A DNA stretch of 64,000 bases from DATFMP01 sp035266845 (GTDB taxonomy: Bacteria; SAR324; JACQKK01): assembly GCA_035266845.1 (NCBI GenBank), contig DATFMP010000033.1:1-64000 (forward strand), written 5' to 3'. Numbering within the stretch: the first letter of the stretch is position 1; every line of letters begins with the position of its first letter. The position numbers and the translations under genes are program-made. The notes below the pieces were generated by a model, which was given only the letters and a program-made list of their open reading frames with translations, had not been told where the DNA came from and made no database searches. Below, one piece after another: positions 30,993 to 39,182 of this stretch.

Positions 30993-33746
30993 ATGGACAG
31001 GCAAACCGTGCGCTACGACGACGGTATTGTGCGCGGGTTCTACCTCGCCGCGGTGGGCTGGGCCGGCGCGGCCACCCTGGCCACCGCGGTGTGGGCGCTC
31101 CTGCGCGGGCTGGGCGGGCTGGAGCTGGCTGCCCCGGCTGCGGCGGCTGCACGGGCGGCGGGGATTCTCGTGCTGTACTTCGGCGCCCTGGCTGGCGGCG
31201 CCTTCATGGGCGGCTACTATTCCCTGCAGCGGCTGTTGCGCGTGCGCCTGTGGAGCAGCCACTTGGCCCGCGCGCACCTGTGGGCCTGGCAGGCCGCACT
31301 GGCGGGCTCCGTGCTGACCCTGCTGCTGCGCCCGGACGTGCTGCGCGGCAACGGCAGCCTGCCCTGGGCCATCGTGCTGGCCTTCGCTGTGGCGGGCACC
31401 CCGTTGGCGATCAATGTGCTGGCCACGCTGCACCGGCGCCGCAGGGACGGCGTGCACATCAGCGTGTACTTTGGGCTGCTGGCGCTGGCCATGGGCCTGC
31501 TGCCCGTGGGCCTCTCCGTGTTGGGCGTGGTGCTAGCGCCCTACCGCGACGTGCACCTGCTGTTTCCGCTCTATGAGGCGGTGCAGCGCTACTCCTGGGG
31601 CGATGTGGCTTGGCCCTGGGCCCTGGCTGCGGTGCTGCTGGGCCTCTCGTATGACTTCATCCCCCGTGCGCGTGGCGCGCCCCTGGTGAGCGAGGTGCTG
31701 CCGGTGGCGCACCTGTGGGGCCTGCTGCTGCTGTTCGGCTTGGGCTGGGCAGGCGTGTTCCTCGGACATGCGCTTGCGACGCCTTTGGCCTGGGGTGCGA
31801 TTGTCCTCATCGCACTGAGCCTGCTGCTGGTGTGGGCCGGCGGTCTTAGCGTGCTGCGCTCCGCCGGGCCGCTTGGCGGCCTCTGGCGCGATGAACCTGC
31901 GCTGGGCTTCATCGTGCTGGGCTGGGCTTGGTATGCCGTGGCTCTGCTGGCCGGGCCACCCTTGGAGGTGCACTCCATGGTGCATGGCCTCACGCCGCCC
32001 GTCGGGCTGCCCTCCCTGCTGCCGGTAGAGGCCTGGGGCTGGGCCGCACTGCTGGTGGCTGGAATGGTGCACTGGGTGGGGCCACGCCTGTGGGAAGGGC
32101 CGTGGGCACCCCGGCGTTGGGTGCAGGGCCAGCTCACCCTTGCCGGCCTTGCGCTCGCGCTTTATGTACTGGCCCGCACCCTGAGCGCCCTGCGCTGGGG
32201 GCTGATGGGCTCGGTGCCCGGCACCGGGCATACGATGCTGCTGCTGCCCGTGTTGCAGGCGGACGGGTGGGAGACCCTGGCGGTGGTGCTGCGCACGGGC
32301 GCCGGCCTGCTGACGCTGGGCGCCGTGGCCATGCTCATCACGCAGGTGATGCGCGGCCTGTCGGTGTGCCGGCCGCAGCCCGATGAGGAGGAGGCCCCCG
32401 AACGCACCGGACTGCGCGCCGAGATCGGGCGCCTCGTCGGGGCCGACCTGGACTTCGTGGCGGATGCGCGGGCTGCGCTGCTCTACGACGCCCCCCGCGG
32501 CGCCCGGCTGATCCTGTGGGTCACGGTGGCGTGCATCGCGGCGGGCCTGGGCTGGGCCGCCTGGGCGCAGGTGGACGAAGTCACGCGTGGCGTGGGCCGC
32601 GTGGTGCCCTCGCGCCAGGTGCAGGTGGTGCAGAACCTGGAGGGCGGCATTATCTCGGAGATTCTGGTCAGGGAGGGCGACGTCGTCCAGGAAGGCCAAG
32701 TGCTGCTTCGCTTCGATGAAACCCTGCTGGCCTCGTCGTACCGCGAGGCGCGCATGCACTACCTGGAGCACGAAGCCCAGGCGGCCCGCCTGCGCGCCGA
32801 GGCGGACGACGCGCCGTTCGTCACCCCCCGCGAGCTGCTGCGCGAGGCGCCCGATCTGGTGCGGCGGGAGCGCGAATTGCTCGGAACGCGCCGGCAGCAG
32901 CTCACGGTGAAGCTGGGCATCCTGCAGCAGCAGGTGGTGCAGCGCAAGCAGGAGCTGGCGGAGTTGCACGCGCAGCGCGCCCACCTGCAGCGCAGCTATG
33001 ACATGCTTTCGCGCGAGGTGGAGATGACGCGGCCCCTCGTCGCATCCGGCGCGGCGTCCGAGGTGGAACTGCTGCGCCTGGAGCGCCAGGCCAACGACCT
33101 GAGCGGCGAGCTGGAGAGCACCAAAATCAAGATCCCGTGGGCCCAGTCGCGCTACCAGGAGGCCGAGCGCCGGGTGCGTGAGGCCGAGTTGGAGTTCCGC
33201 AACGAGGCCCGCGCCGCCCTGAATGAGGCCCAGGCCGAGCAATCCAAGCTGTCCGAATCCACCACGGCGCTGGAAGACCGGGTACAGCGCACCGAGGTGC
33301 GATCGCCAGTGGCTGGCACGGTGAAGCAGGTGTTCGTGAGCACCGTGGGCGCCGTGATGCAGCCGGGCAAGGACCTGGTGGAGATCGTGCCCCTGCGCGA
33401 TACGCTGCTGGTCGAGGCCCGCATACGGCCCAGCGACATTGGCTTTCTCAGCCCCAAGCAGCCCGCCATCGTGAAGTTCACCGCCTATGACTACGCGGTC
33501 TATGGCGGGCTGAAGGGCTACATTGAGAACATCAGCGCGGACAGCATCCGCGACGAGAGTGGCGAAAGCTACTACGTCGTGCGCGTCCGCACCGAGGAGA
33601 CCCACCTGGGGCCAGCCAACGATCCCCTGCCCATCATTCCAGGCATGCTGGCCACGGTAGATATCCTCACTGGCAAGAAGACCGTGCTGGCCTACCTGCT
33701 CAAGCCCCTGCTGCGCGCCCGGGCCACCGCCCTGCGCGAGCGCTGA
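30993..33746 (+). CDS. Fusion of a ligand-less CcoN-like oxidase domain and a HlyD/LapC secretion adaptor
   Basis: A 917-residue protein with two parts. Residues 1-455 have about twelve membrane helices and follow the CcoN (cbb3 oxidase subunit I) pattern: VRYDDGIVRGF, YYSLQRLLRVRL, HLWAWQ, SYDFIPRARGAPLVSEVLPVAHLW, LWRDEP and HWVGPRLW. Every haem and copper histidine appears lost: Gly57 at the helix II ligand, Asp204, Phe256 and Leu257 at copper ligands, and Leu342 and Pro344 at the helix X pair. Residues 480-917 are an ordinary LapC/HlyD adaptor: anchor helix, VVQNLEGGIISEILVREGD, coiled coils and PGMLATVDI. The frame is uninterrupted, and the gene lies between its ABC partner and substrate. 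The secretion role is well supported; the use of the dead oxidase scaffold is unknown. Confidence 0.85.
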   Translation: MDRQTVRYDDGIVRGFYLAAVGWAGAATLATAVWALLRGLGGLELAAPAAAAARAAGILVLYFGALAGGAFMGGYYSLQRLLRVRLWSSHLARAHLWAWQAALAGSVLTLLLRPDVLRGNGSLPWAIVLAFAVAGTPLAINVLATLHRRRRDGVHISVYFGLLALAMGLLPVGLSVLGVVLAPYRDVHLLFPLYEAVQRYSWGDVAWPWALAAVLLGLSYDFIPRARGAPLVSEVLPVAHLWGLLLLFGLGWAGVFLGHALATPLAWGAIVLIALSLLLVWAGGLSVLRSAGPLGGLWRDEPALGFIVLGWAWYAVALLAGPPLEVHSMVHGLTPPVGLPSLLPVEAWGWAALLVAGMVHWVGPRLWEGPWAPRRWVQGQLTLAGLALALYVLARTLSALRWGLMGSVPGTGHTMLLLPVLQADGWETLAVVLRTGAGLLTLGAVAMLITQVMRGLSVCRPQPDEEEAPERTGLRAEIGRLVGADLDFVADARAALLYDAPRGARLILWVTVACIAAGLGWAAWAQVDEVTRGVGRVVPSRQVQVVQNLEGGIISEILVREGDVVQEGQVLLRFDETLLASSYREARMHYLEHEAQAARLRAEADDAPFVTPRELLREAPDLVRRERELLGTRRQQLTVKLGILQQQVVQRKQELAELHAQRAHLQRSYDMLSREVEMTRPLVASGAASEVELLRLERQANDLSGELESTKIKIPWAQSRYQEAERRVREAELEFRNEARAALNEAQAEQSKLSESTTALEDRVQRTEVRSPVAGTVKQVFVSTVGAVMQPGKDLVEIVPLRDTLLVEARIRPSDIGFLSPKQPAIVKFTAYDYAVYGGLKGYIENISADSIRDESGESYYVVRVRTEETHLGPANDPLPIIPGMLATVDILTGKKTVLAYLLKPLLRARATALRER

Positions 33747-33832
33747 TCCCCGGTCCGGAGCCCTTGCGAACCGCTGCGGGACCTTCGCGTCCGCAGCCGC
33801 GAGTTCCGCTCCAGGCAAGGAGTAGAGCGGAT

Positions 33833-33875
33833 TTGACCTCGGTCATAGTCGCTCCTTCGCTCCGACAAATAGAAT
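33833..33875 (+). promoter_or_regulatory. FNR-type box and class II promoter before the Calx-beta gene
   Basis: TTGAC-CTCG-GTCAT (33833-33846, one mismatch) with TAGAAT (33870-33875) as -10, which places the box centre about 42 bases before the start. CGCTCCTTCGC lies between the two elements, exactly as in the promoter at 28607. The remaining 210 bases to the start codon are an untranslated leader with no other visible gene. Confidence 0.65.
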
Positions 33876-34086
33876 GATAGACAGACGGGGCCTGAAGAAG
33901 CCCGAAAGGCGCCCCTGAGCGGCCCTGAGCGGCGCAGTTCCGGCCCACCGGTCTCGTGCGGTGCCAAGGAGGCACAGGTGGCGGGCCAAGCAAAAGCAGA
34001 CAGCAGCTCAGGGGCGTTCACCGTACGTGGAATCATCCGATCCGGATGCGCCCGGCTCTCTGGGCGAGCGAACGCAGGAGGACACC

Positions 34087-35904
34087 ATGGCACTGTGGAC
34101 ATCAAAGGAATTGCTGTTTGCCGCCAAGGCGATGCCTGTGGGCGTGGTGACAGCCGTGGCGGGCGTCGCGGTGGTCAAGAACCCGGACGGCATTCAGCGC
34201 CTGCTGGAGCTGGGGCAACAGCTCTTTTCCAACGATCAGGTGCAGACGGAAGACGGCGCATCGGTCGTCATTACCCTGAATACCGGAGGCGAGGTGACCG
34301 TGGAGCCGGGCGCGCAGGTTGTGCTCGGTGCGGACGGCGCCCTCACCCCCGCAGCGGAAGTCGCCCCGCTCGGCGAGCCCGATGCGGCACCGACCGGAGG
34401 CGAGGGCGGTGATGCTGAGGGCGCCGGTGGCTCGAGTGGGCCCGGCATCGTCGGCAGTGAGGGTGGCCATTCCGCTCCGCTCGAAGGGCCACCCGATGCC
34501 GGTGAGGAGGAGGGCCACGCGCCGCTGGGGCCCGTCCCTGGCGGCAGCGAGGTTCCACTACCCGCGTTTGGCGGGGGCGGCCATGTGATCGCCGAGTCGA
34601 CGTCGCCGGGCGTGATCGGTGAGGGTGCGCTGGACGACCTGCCCACGCTGACGATTGCCTCCGTGAGTATCATGGAGCCCCCAGGCAACCCCAATCCCGG
34701 CAGTGGCGGAAGTGGGGGCAGCGGCGGTGGCAGCGGCCACGAGGGCGAGGCGGGAGCCGGCGAGGAAGGCGGCCATGAAGCCGGCGCCGGTGGCGGTGAA
34801 GAAGCCGCCGCGGGTGGTGGTGACACCGGCGGAGAAGCCGGTGGCCACGAAGGCGGTACGGGCGGAGGCGGGGGTGGCATGGGTGGCGGTGGAGGTGGGG
34901 GCCACGGCGGCGGTGCTTATGAGTGCCTCGCGACGGCGTCGTTCACCGTACAGCTCAGCCACGCCTACGACCACGACGTGATGGTGGACTTCCGCACAGC
35001 GGACGGCACGGCCATCTCCGGCGGCGAGGGCGTGGGCCAGAACGACTATGGCCACACCGAAGGCACGCTGGTGATCCACGCCGGAGAGACCTCCGGCACT
35101 ATCTACGTGGACATCTTCGCCGACTGCAAGGTGGAAGGTGACGAGTACTTCGTTGTCGAGCTGAGCAACCCGCGCAACGCCCACATCGGGCAGGGCACAG
35201 CCGTTGGTGTGATCCAGGACGAGGACATCATCCGCGTCGGTGGAAATGGCGGTGAAGGTGGCCACGGTGGCGGGGGCAGCGGTGAGGAAGGCGGCCACGA
35301 GGAGGGCGATGGCTGTGGGGGGCACGAGGGCGGCACTGCCGGCGGTGGTGAGGAGGGCGGCCACGAAGGAGGCATGGGCGGCGGCGAGGAAGGCGGCTCC
35401 GGCGGCGGCCACGAGTCCGGCACCACGGGCGCCGAACTGGCCTTTGCGGCGTTGGCCACCGGCGAGGATGCTCCGCCGGATGCCGGGGGCCTGCCGGACG
35501 GAGGCCCGGATGCTCCCGCCGGGGAGCCCATCGATGTGCCGCCGGCCGGTGAAGCCGGCACGGAAACTCCGACGGCCATCGATCTCGCCGTGGTGGACAC
35601 GGGGCCCACCGCCGAGGACGGCGGAACACCCACGGAATCCAGCGCGGTGCCGGCCATCGATGTGGGCAACGGCGAGGTGCTCAACATCACCGACGTGCTG
35701 GACGGCTTTGAGCCGGGTGCGTCGTTGGACTACTTCGTCCAGGTGCAGGATGCAGGTGACGGCGTGTGCCAGCTCTTCGTCAATCCCGCAGGGACTGCGG
35801 ACGGTGGAGACTTTCAGTTGCTGGCCACCCTGCACGGGCTCAACACGACGCCCAGCGTGGACGATCTGGTCGATTCCGGCACGCTCGTGGTGACCGGCAG
35901 CTAG
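34087..35904 (+). CDS. Gly/Glu/His-rich Calx-beta protein, likely type I secretion substrate
   Basis: A 605-residue acidic protein. Residues 1-85 resemble the retention module of LapA-like adhesins (AVVKNPDGIQRLLELGQQLF...QTEDGASVVITLNTGGEVTVEPGAQVVL). A low-complexity region of GGHE-type units follows, then one Calx-beta domain near residues 280-375 (FTVQLSHAYDHDVMVDFRTADGTAI...DEYFVVELSNPRNAHIGQG). A second GGHE-rich block comes next. The C-terminal 110 residues look like a type I secretion signal domain (VLNITDVLDGFEPGASLDYF...DLVDSGTLVV). No RTX nonapeptides are present. About twelve histidines sit in the Gly/Glu-rich blocks and could bind metal. The start at 34087 has AGGAG in front; the longer frame from 33961 lacks one. 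Confidence 0.8.
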   Translation: MALWTSKELLFAAKAMPVGVVTAVAGVAVVKNPDGIQRLLELGQQLFSNDQVQTEDGASVVITLNTGGEVTVEPGAQVVLGADGALTPAAEVAPLGEPDAAPTGGEGGDAEGAGGSSGPGIVGSEGGHSAPLEGPPDAGEEEGHAPLGPVPGGSEVPLPAFGGGGHVIAESTSPGVIGEGALDDLPTLTIASVSIMEPPGNPNPGSGGSGGSGGGSGHEGEAGAGEEGGHEAGAGGGEEAAAGGGDTGGEAGGHEGGTGGGGGGMGGGGGGGHGGGAYECLATASFTVQLSHAYDHDVMVDFRTADGTAISGGEGVGQNDYGHTEGTLVIHAGETSGTIYVDIFADCKVEGDEYFVVELSNPRNAHIGQGTAVGVIQDEDIIRVGGNGGEGGHGGGGSGEEGGHEEGDGCGGHEGGTAGGGEEGGHEGGMGGGEEGGSGGGHESGTTGAELAFAALATGEDAPPDAGGLPDGGPDAPAGEPIDVPPAGEAGTETPTAIDLAVVDTGPTAEDGGTPTESSAVPAIDVGNGEVLNITDVLDGFEPGASLDYFVQVQDAGDGVCQLFVNPAGTADGGDFQLLATLHGLNTTPSVDDLVDSGTLVVTGS

Positions 35905-36006
35905 CCGGCCACGGACCGGCGCTGCGGACGCACCACACCGCGGCGCCGGAACGCTCCCCAGCACGGGGGGCTCCCAGTTCATTCCAACGGATCCAAGGAG
36001 GACGTC

Positions 36007-37329
36007 ATGCTGCCCATTGCGCGGGCCGCCATGGTCGTGGGTCTGTTCATCGGCATCGCATTGGTTGGGGCCTTCGCCTCGAACAGCCAGGCGCTTTCAC
36101 TGGACGACGCAGTCAAACAGGCCCTGAAGAACAACCCGGAGCTTCTCGTCGAAACGAGCAGCCAGGAAGCACAGGTGGAGGCCTTGAACCGCGCCCACGC
36201 CGGCTACTACCCGCGCATCGACGTGCAGGCGGCGGTGGGCCCGGAGAGCAGCGACAACCCCACCACCCGCGCCCTGGGGACCCCGGGCACGGTGGACCTG
36301 ACGCGGCGCGAGGCGGCGCTCACGATCCAGCAGAACCTCTTCGATGGCTTTGCCACGGAAGCGGAGGTGGCACTGCGCACGGCGCAACTGGATTGGGCCA
36401 CCAATCGCATCCAGGGCACGGCGGAGAACATCGCCCTGCGCACGGCGCGCGTCTACCTGAACCTCCTGCGCACCGATGCGCTGGTCTCGCTGAGCCTCGA
36501 CCTCGAATCCACGCACCTGCGCATCCAGCAGCAGGTGCGGCAGCGCTCGCAGTCGGGCGTGATGGGCACGGCCGATCTGGACCAGGTGGCTGCACGGCTG
36601 GCGCTCGTGCAGGCCAATCTGATCGCCGACCGGCGGCTGCGCCAGGATGCGGCCATAAACTACGAACGGCTGGTGGGTGAACCTCCGGGTGGCGACCTGC
36701 AGGTGCCGCAGCTCAAGGCGGATGCGCTGCCGGCCACGCTGGAGCAGGCGCTGGAGATCACCCGCCGCAGCCACCCCACGCTGGCCTCAGCCAACGCGTC
36801 CATCTCCGCCAGCCGCGCCGAGTACCACGGCGCCGCGCAGCCGTACTATCCGCGCATCGACCTGGTGCTGCAAGGCACCTGGGGCAAGGACCTGGACGGG
36901 TTGGAAGGCCTGAACCGCGACACCTCCCTGTTGCTGCGGCTGAACTACAACCTGTTCAACGGCGGGGCAGACATCGCTCGCCGCAACCAGGCGGCCGCTC
37001 AGATCGGCGAGGCGACCCACGCTCGCTCGCGAGTGGAGCGCCAGATCGTAGAGAACCTGCGCCTGGCCTGGACGCTGCACCAGACAGCCGATGCCCGCCT
37101 GGCGGCGCTGCGACAGTCCGTGGCGGCCAGCAGCCGCACCCGCGATGCCTACGGGCAGCAGTTCGGCGTGGGCAAGCGCTCACTCCTGGATCTGCTGGAC
37201 AGCGAGAATGAAGTGTACCAGGCGCGACGTGCCGAGGTGAACGGCGTGTTCGAGCAGCGTGTGGCGGCCTTCGAGGTGCTGGAGGGCATGGGCAAGCTCC
37301 TGCCTGCGATGGAGATCACTTATCCGTAG
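36007..37329 (+). CDS. TolC-family type I secretion outer-membrane channel
   Basis: A 440-residue protein with a signal peptide (FASNSQALS) and the two structural repeats of TolC-type factors. LDDAVKQALKNNPEL and HAGYYPRIDVQAAVG lie in the first. LEQALEITRRSHPTL and AQPYYPRIDLVLQG lie in the second. The helix RDAYGQQFGVGKRSLLDLLDSENEVYQAR is diagnostic of the AggA/LapE group. It gives the outer-membrane exit for the ABC and HlyD-type proteins encoded upstream. An AAGGAGG ribosome-binding site precedes the ATG. It is the fourth gene of the secretion set. Confidence 0.94.
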   Translation: MLPIARAAMVVGLFIGIALVGAFASNSQALSLDDAVKQALKNNPELLVETSSQEAQVEALNRAHAGYYPRIDVQAAVGPESSDNPTTRALGTPGTVDLTRREAALTIQQNLFDGFATEAEVALRTAQLDWATNRIQGTAENIALRTARVYLNLLRTDALVSLSLDLESTHLRIQQQVRQRSQSGVMGTADLDQVAARLALVQANLIADRRLRQDAAINYERLVGEPPGGDLQVPQLKADALPATLEQALEITRRSHPTLASANASISASRAEYHGAAQPYYPRIDLVLQGTWGKDLDGLEGLNRDTSLLLRLNYNLFNGGADIARRNQAAAQIGEATHARSRVERQIVENLRLAWTLHQTADARLAALRQSVAASSRTRDAYGQQFGVGKRSLLDLLDSENEVYQARRAEVNGVFEQRVAAFEVLEGMGKLLPAMEITYP

Positions 37330-37544
37330 GCGCTCCCATCGCCCCCGCGTCCCACGGCCTCGGCTTCGTCGGCCTGGTCAGCCGCACGGGCGCGGGGGCT
37401 CACCCTCGGCCAGCACTGCACCCACCGGGTTGGCATCCCACCAATCCTCACCGCGGCGTCACCGGGCTGCAGCGCCATCTGGGGCAGTCGCCCGGTGTCT
37501 TTGCCCCGCAATCATCGAAGCGCTTCCTCTTCGACGAGGTTCCC

Positions 37545-38864
37545 GTGAGTCCGCTGTGCGCACTGGGCAGGATCGCCACCGCCGGGTGCATGCTGGCCGT
37601 CAGTGCGCTGTCACCCGGGCTGGGGCGGGCCGCCTCCACGGCCGCACTGACCCTACCACCACTGCGCGTACAGCTCGATTCCGCCCTGGAGCGGGCCCGC
37701 AACGAGCCGGTGTACGTGCAGGTGGGCACCTTTCGTCTGTATCCGGAATTGGTGCTGACGGAGTTGTATGACGACAACGTGTTCACCACGCCCCGCAATC
37801 GGCAGGACGACACCACAACGATTGTCACCGCCTCCGGCTCGCTGCGGTCCAACTGGCGCGAGCACCGGCTGCGAACGGATGTCGGCCTGGAGATCGGCCG
37901 CCACGCGGAGTTCACAGACGACAGCTATCATGACTACTGGCTGGAGTTGGAGGGACGCTTCGACCTTTCGCGCACGGCCAGTGTCTTCGCCGGCATCGGG
38001 CACCGGCGCGAGCACGAGGAGCGCGGCTCCCCAAACGACGTGGCAGGCATCGAGCCGACGGTGTATCACGACGCCCACGCCAACCTGGGCGTGCAAGGTC
38101 GCTCCAGTCGCTGGTCCGGCCGGCTCAGCCTCGCCCAGGAGCAGCTTGCCTTCGAGGACGTGCACGCGCTGGACATCTCCACCGGCATCCCCGGCGGCCC
38201 CACAGGCCGCGACCTGGTGGCCATCAGCAATGACGACCGCGACCGCGAGACCTCCACGCTGGGAGGCCGCCTGGGCTATTTCCTCTCACCCCGGCTGGAG
38301 GCCTTCTGGCGCACGGACCTGAACACACGCGCCTATCGGCTTATGCCGGACGCCGACGGCTTCTACCGCAATTCCAAAGGCTACACCACGGATCTGGGGC
38401 TGGCGTGGCAACCCGGCAAGGCGTTCGAGGGCCAGCTTTACGCGGGCCAGTTGCGGCAGAATTACGACGATGCCCGGCTGGTGGACGTGCACACCGCGGA
38501 CTACGGCGGCACGCTGGCGTGGCGCATCACGCGCGCCACCCGTCTCTCGGCCTATCTGGAGCGCTCGGTGCAGGAGACGATCATCCCAGAAGCCTCCAGC
38601 TACCTGGCCAGCGCCACGGGCGTCCGCTTCGAGCAGCGCAGCGACGGCGACCTGGTGCTGCGCATCTGGGCGGGCATGACGCGCAGCGACTTCCAGGGCA
38701 TCGCAAGGTCGGACGACACCTACGACGCGGGCGCGGAGTACCGCTATGCGGTGGGACGCCATCTCTTTCTCGGCGTGGCCTACGACCACCTGCGCAACAG
38801 CTCCACGGAGCCCGTCGCCTCCTTCCAGCGCAACCAGGTCTTCCTCAAAATCGGGCGGCGCTAG
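37545..38864 (+). CDS. Outer-membrane beta-barrel protein
   Basis: A 439-residue exported protein starting at GTG. The signal peptide ends GLGRAAS. A short region (VQVGTFRLYPELVLTELYDDNVF) resembles the start of outer-membrane proteins of exopolysaccharide loci. About sixteen amphipathic strands then alternate with loops (WRTDLNTRAYRL, EGQLYAGQLRQNY, LVLRIWAGMTRSDF). It ends in a strand, NQVFLKIGRR. Barrels of this type occur with polysaccharide export or surface-protein systems; the exact role here is unknown. It follows the TolC-type gene by 215 bases, so it may belong to the secretion island. Confidence 0.8.
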   Translation: MSPLCALGRIATAGCMLAVSALSPGLGRAASTAALTLPPLRVQLDSALERARNEPVYVQVGTFRLYPELVLTELYDDNVFTTPRNRQDDTTTIVTASGSLRSNWREHRLRTDVGLEIGRHAEFTDDSYHDYWLELEGRFDLSRTASVFAGIGHRREHEERGSPNDVAGIEPTVYHDAHANLGVQGRSSRWSGRLSLAQEQLAFEDVHALDISTGIPGGPTGRDLVAISNDDRDRETSTLGGRLGYFLSPRLEAFWRTDLNTRAYRLMPDADGFYRNSKGYTTDLGLAWQPGKAFEGQLYAGQLRQNYDDARLVDVHTADYGGTLAWRITRATRLSAYLERSVQETIIPEASSYLASATGVRFEQRSDGDLVLRIWAGMTRSDFQGIARSDDTYDAGAEYRYAVGRHLFLGVAYDHLRNSSTEPVASFQRNQVFLKIGRR

Positions 38865-39182
38865 CCACCCTCCACCAGCCGGCGTTTACCGGCCCTCGAC
38901 GAGGGATAGGGGGTAGGGGTATCGGCCGAACAGGCGCCGCCGCACGGCAATTCGCCGATCCGTGGGTGCGCATGGCCGTTTCTGACGAATTCATGACCCC
39001 GCCCTCCCCGCAAATCCGCTCCCGTTGCGGATTTGCGCGAACGTGAATTTTGACCTGCATCAAAGCCAGCAGCCGCACGCACATGGGACCATTTAGACAA
39101 GCGGAAGGGCGGGCGAGTCGACTCAATGAAACGACGGGCCCGGGGACGCACAAGTCATCCAATCACAGCGGAGGAACCGGCC
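38865..39182 (+). promoter_or_regulatory. Intergenic region with perfect FNR-type box
   Basis: TTGAC-CTGC-ATCAA at 39050-39063 is a perfect FNR-type site, 120 bases before the start at 39183. The expected -10 region (39087-39092, GACCAT) is a weaker match than at the two secretion promoters. The first 180 bases of the gap show no gene. A GGAGGA ribosome-binding site lies at 39170-39175. Confidence 0.6.

Noticed and set aside
30993..32360. A functional cytochrome oxidase subunit
   Set aside because: None of the haem or copper histidines is present, and no ccoO, ccoP or assembly gene is adjacent.
28617..33818. Two very long minus-strand frames (946 and 761 codons) opposite the secretion genes
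   Set aside because: Shadows of the ABC transporter and adaptor genes; low-complexity His/Gln-rich translations.
34700..35440. CRISPR or tandem DNA repeat array
   Set aside because: The repetition is at the protein level (GGHE units in one open frame) with irregular spacing, not direct repeats with unique spacers.
34087..35904. RTX toxin
   Set aside because: No GGxGxDxux nonapeptides; the only calcium-type domain is Calx-beta.
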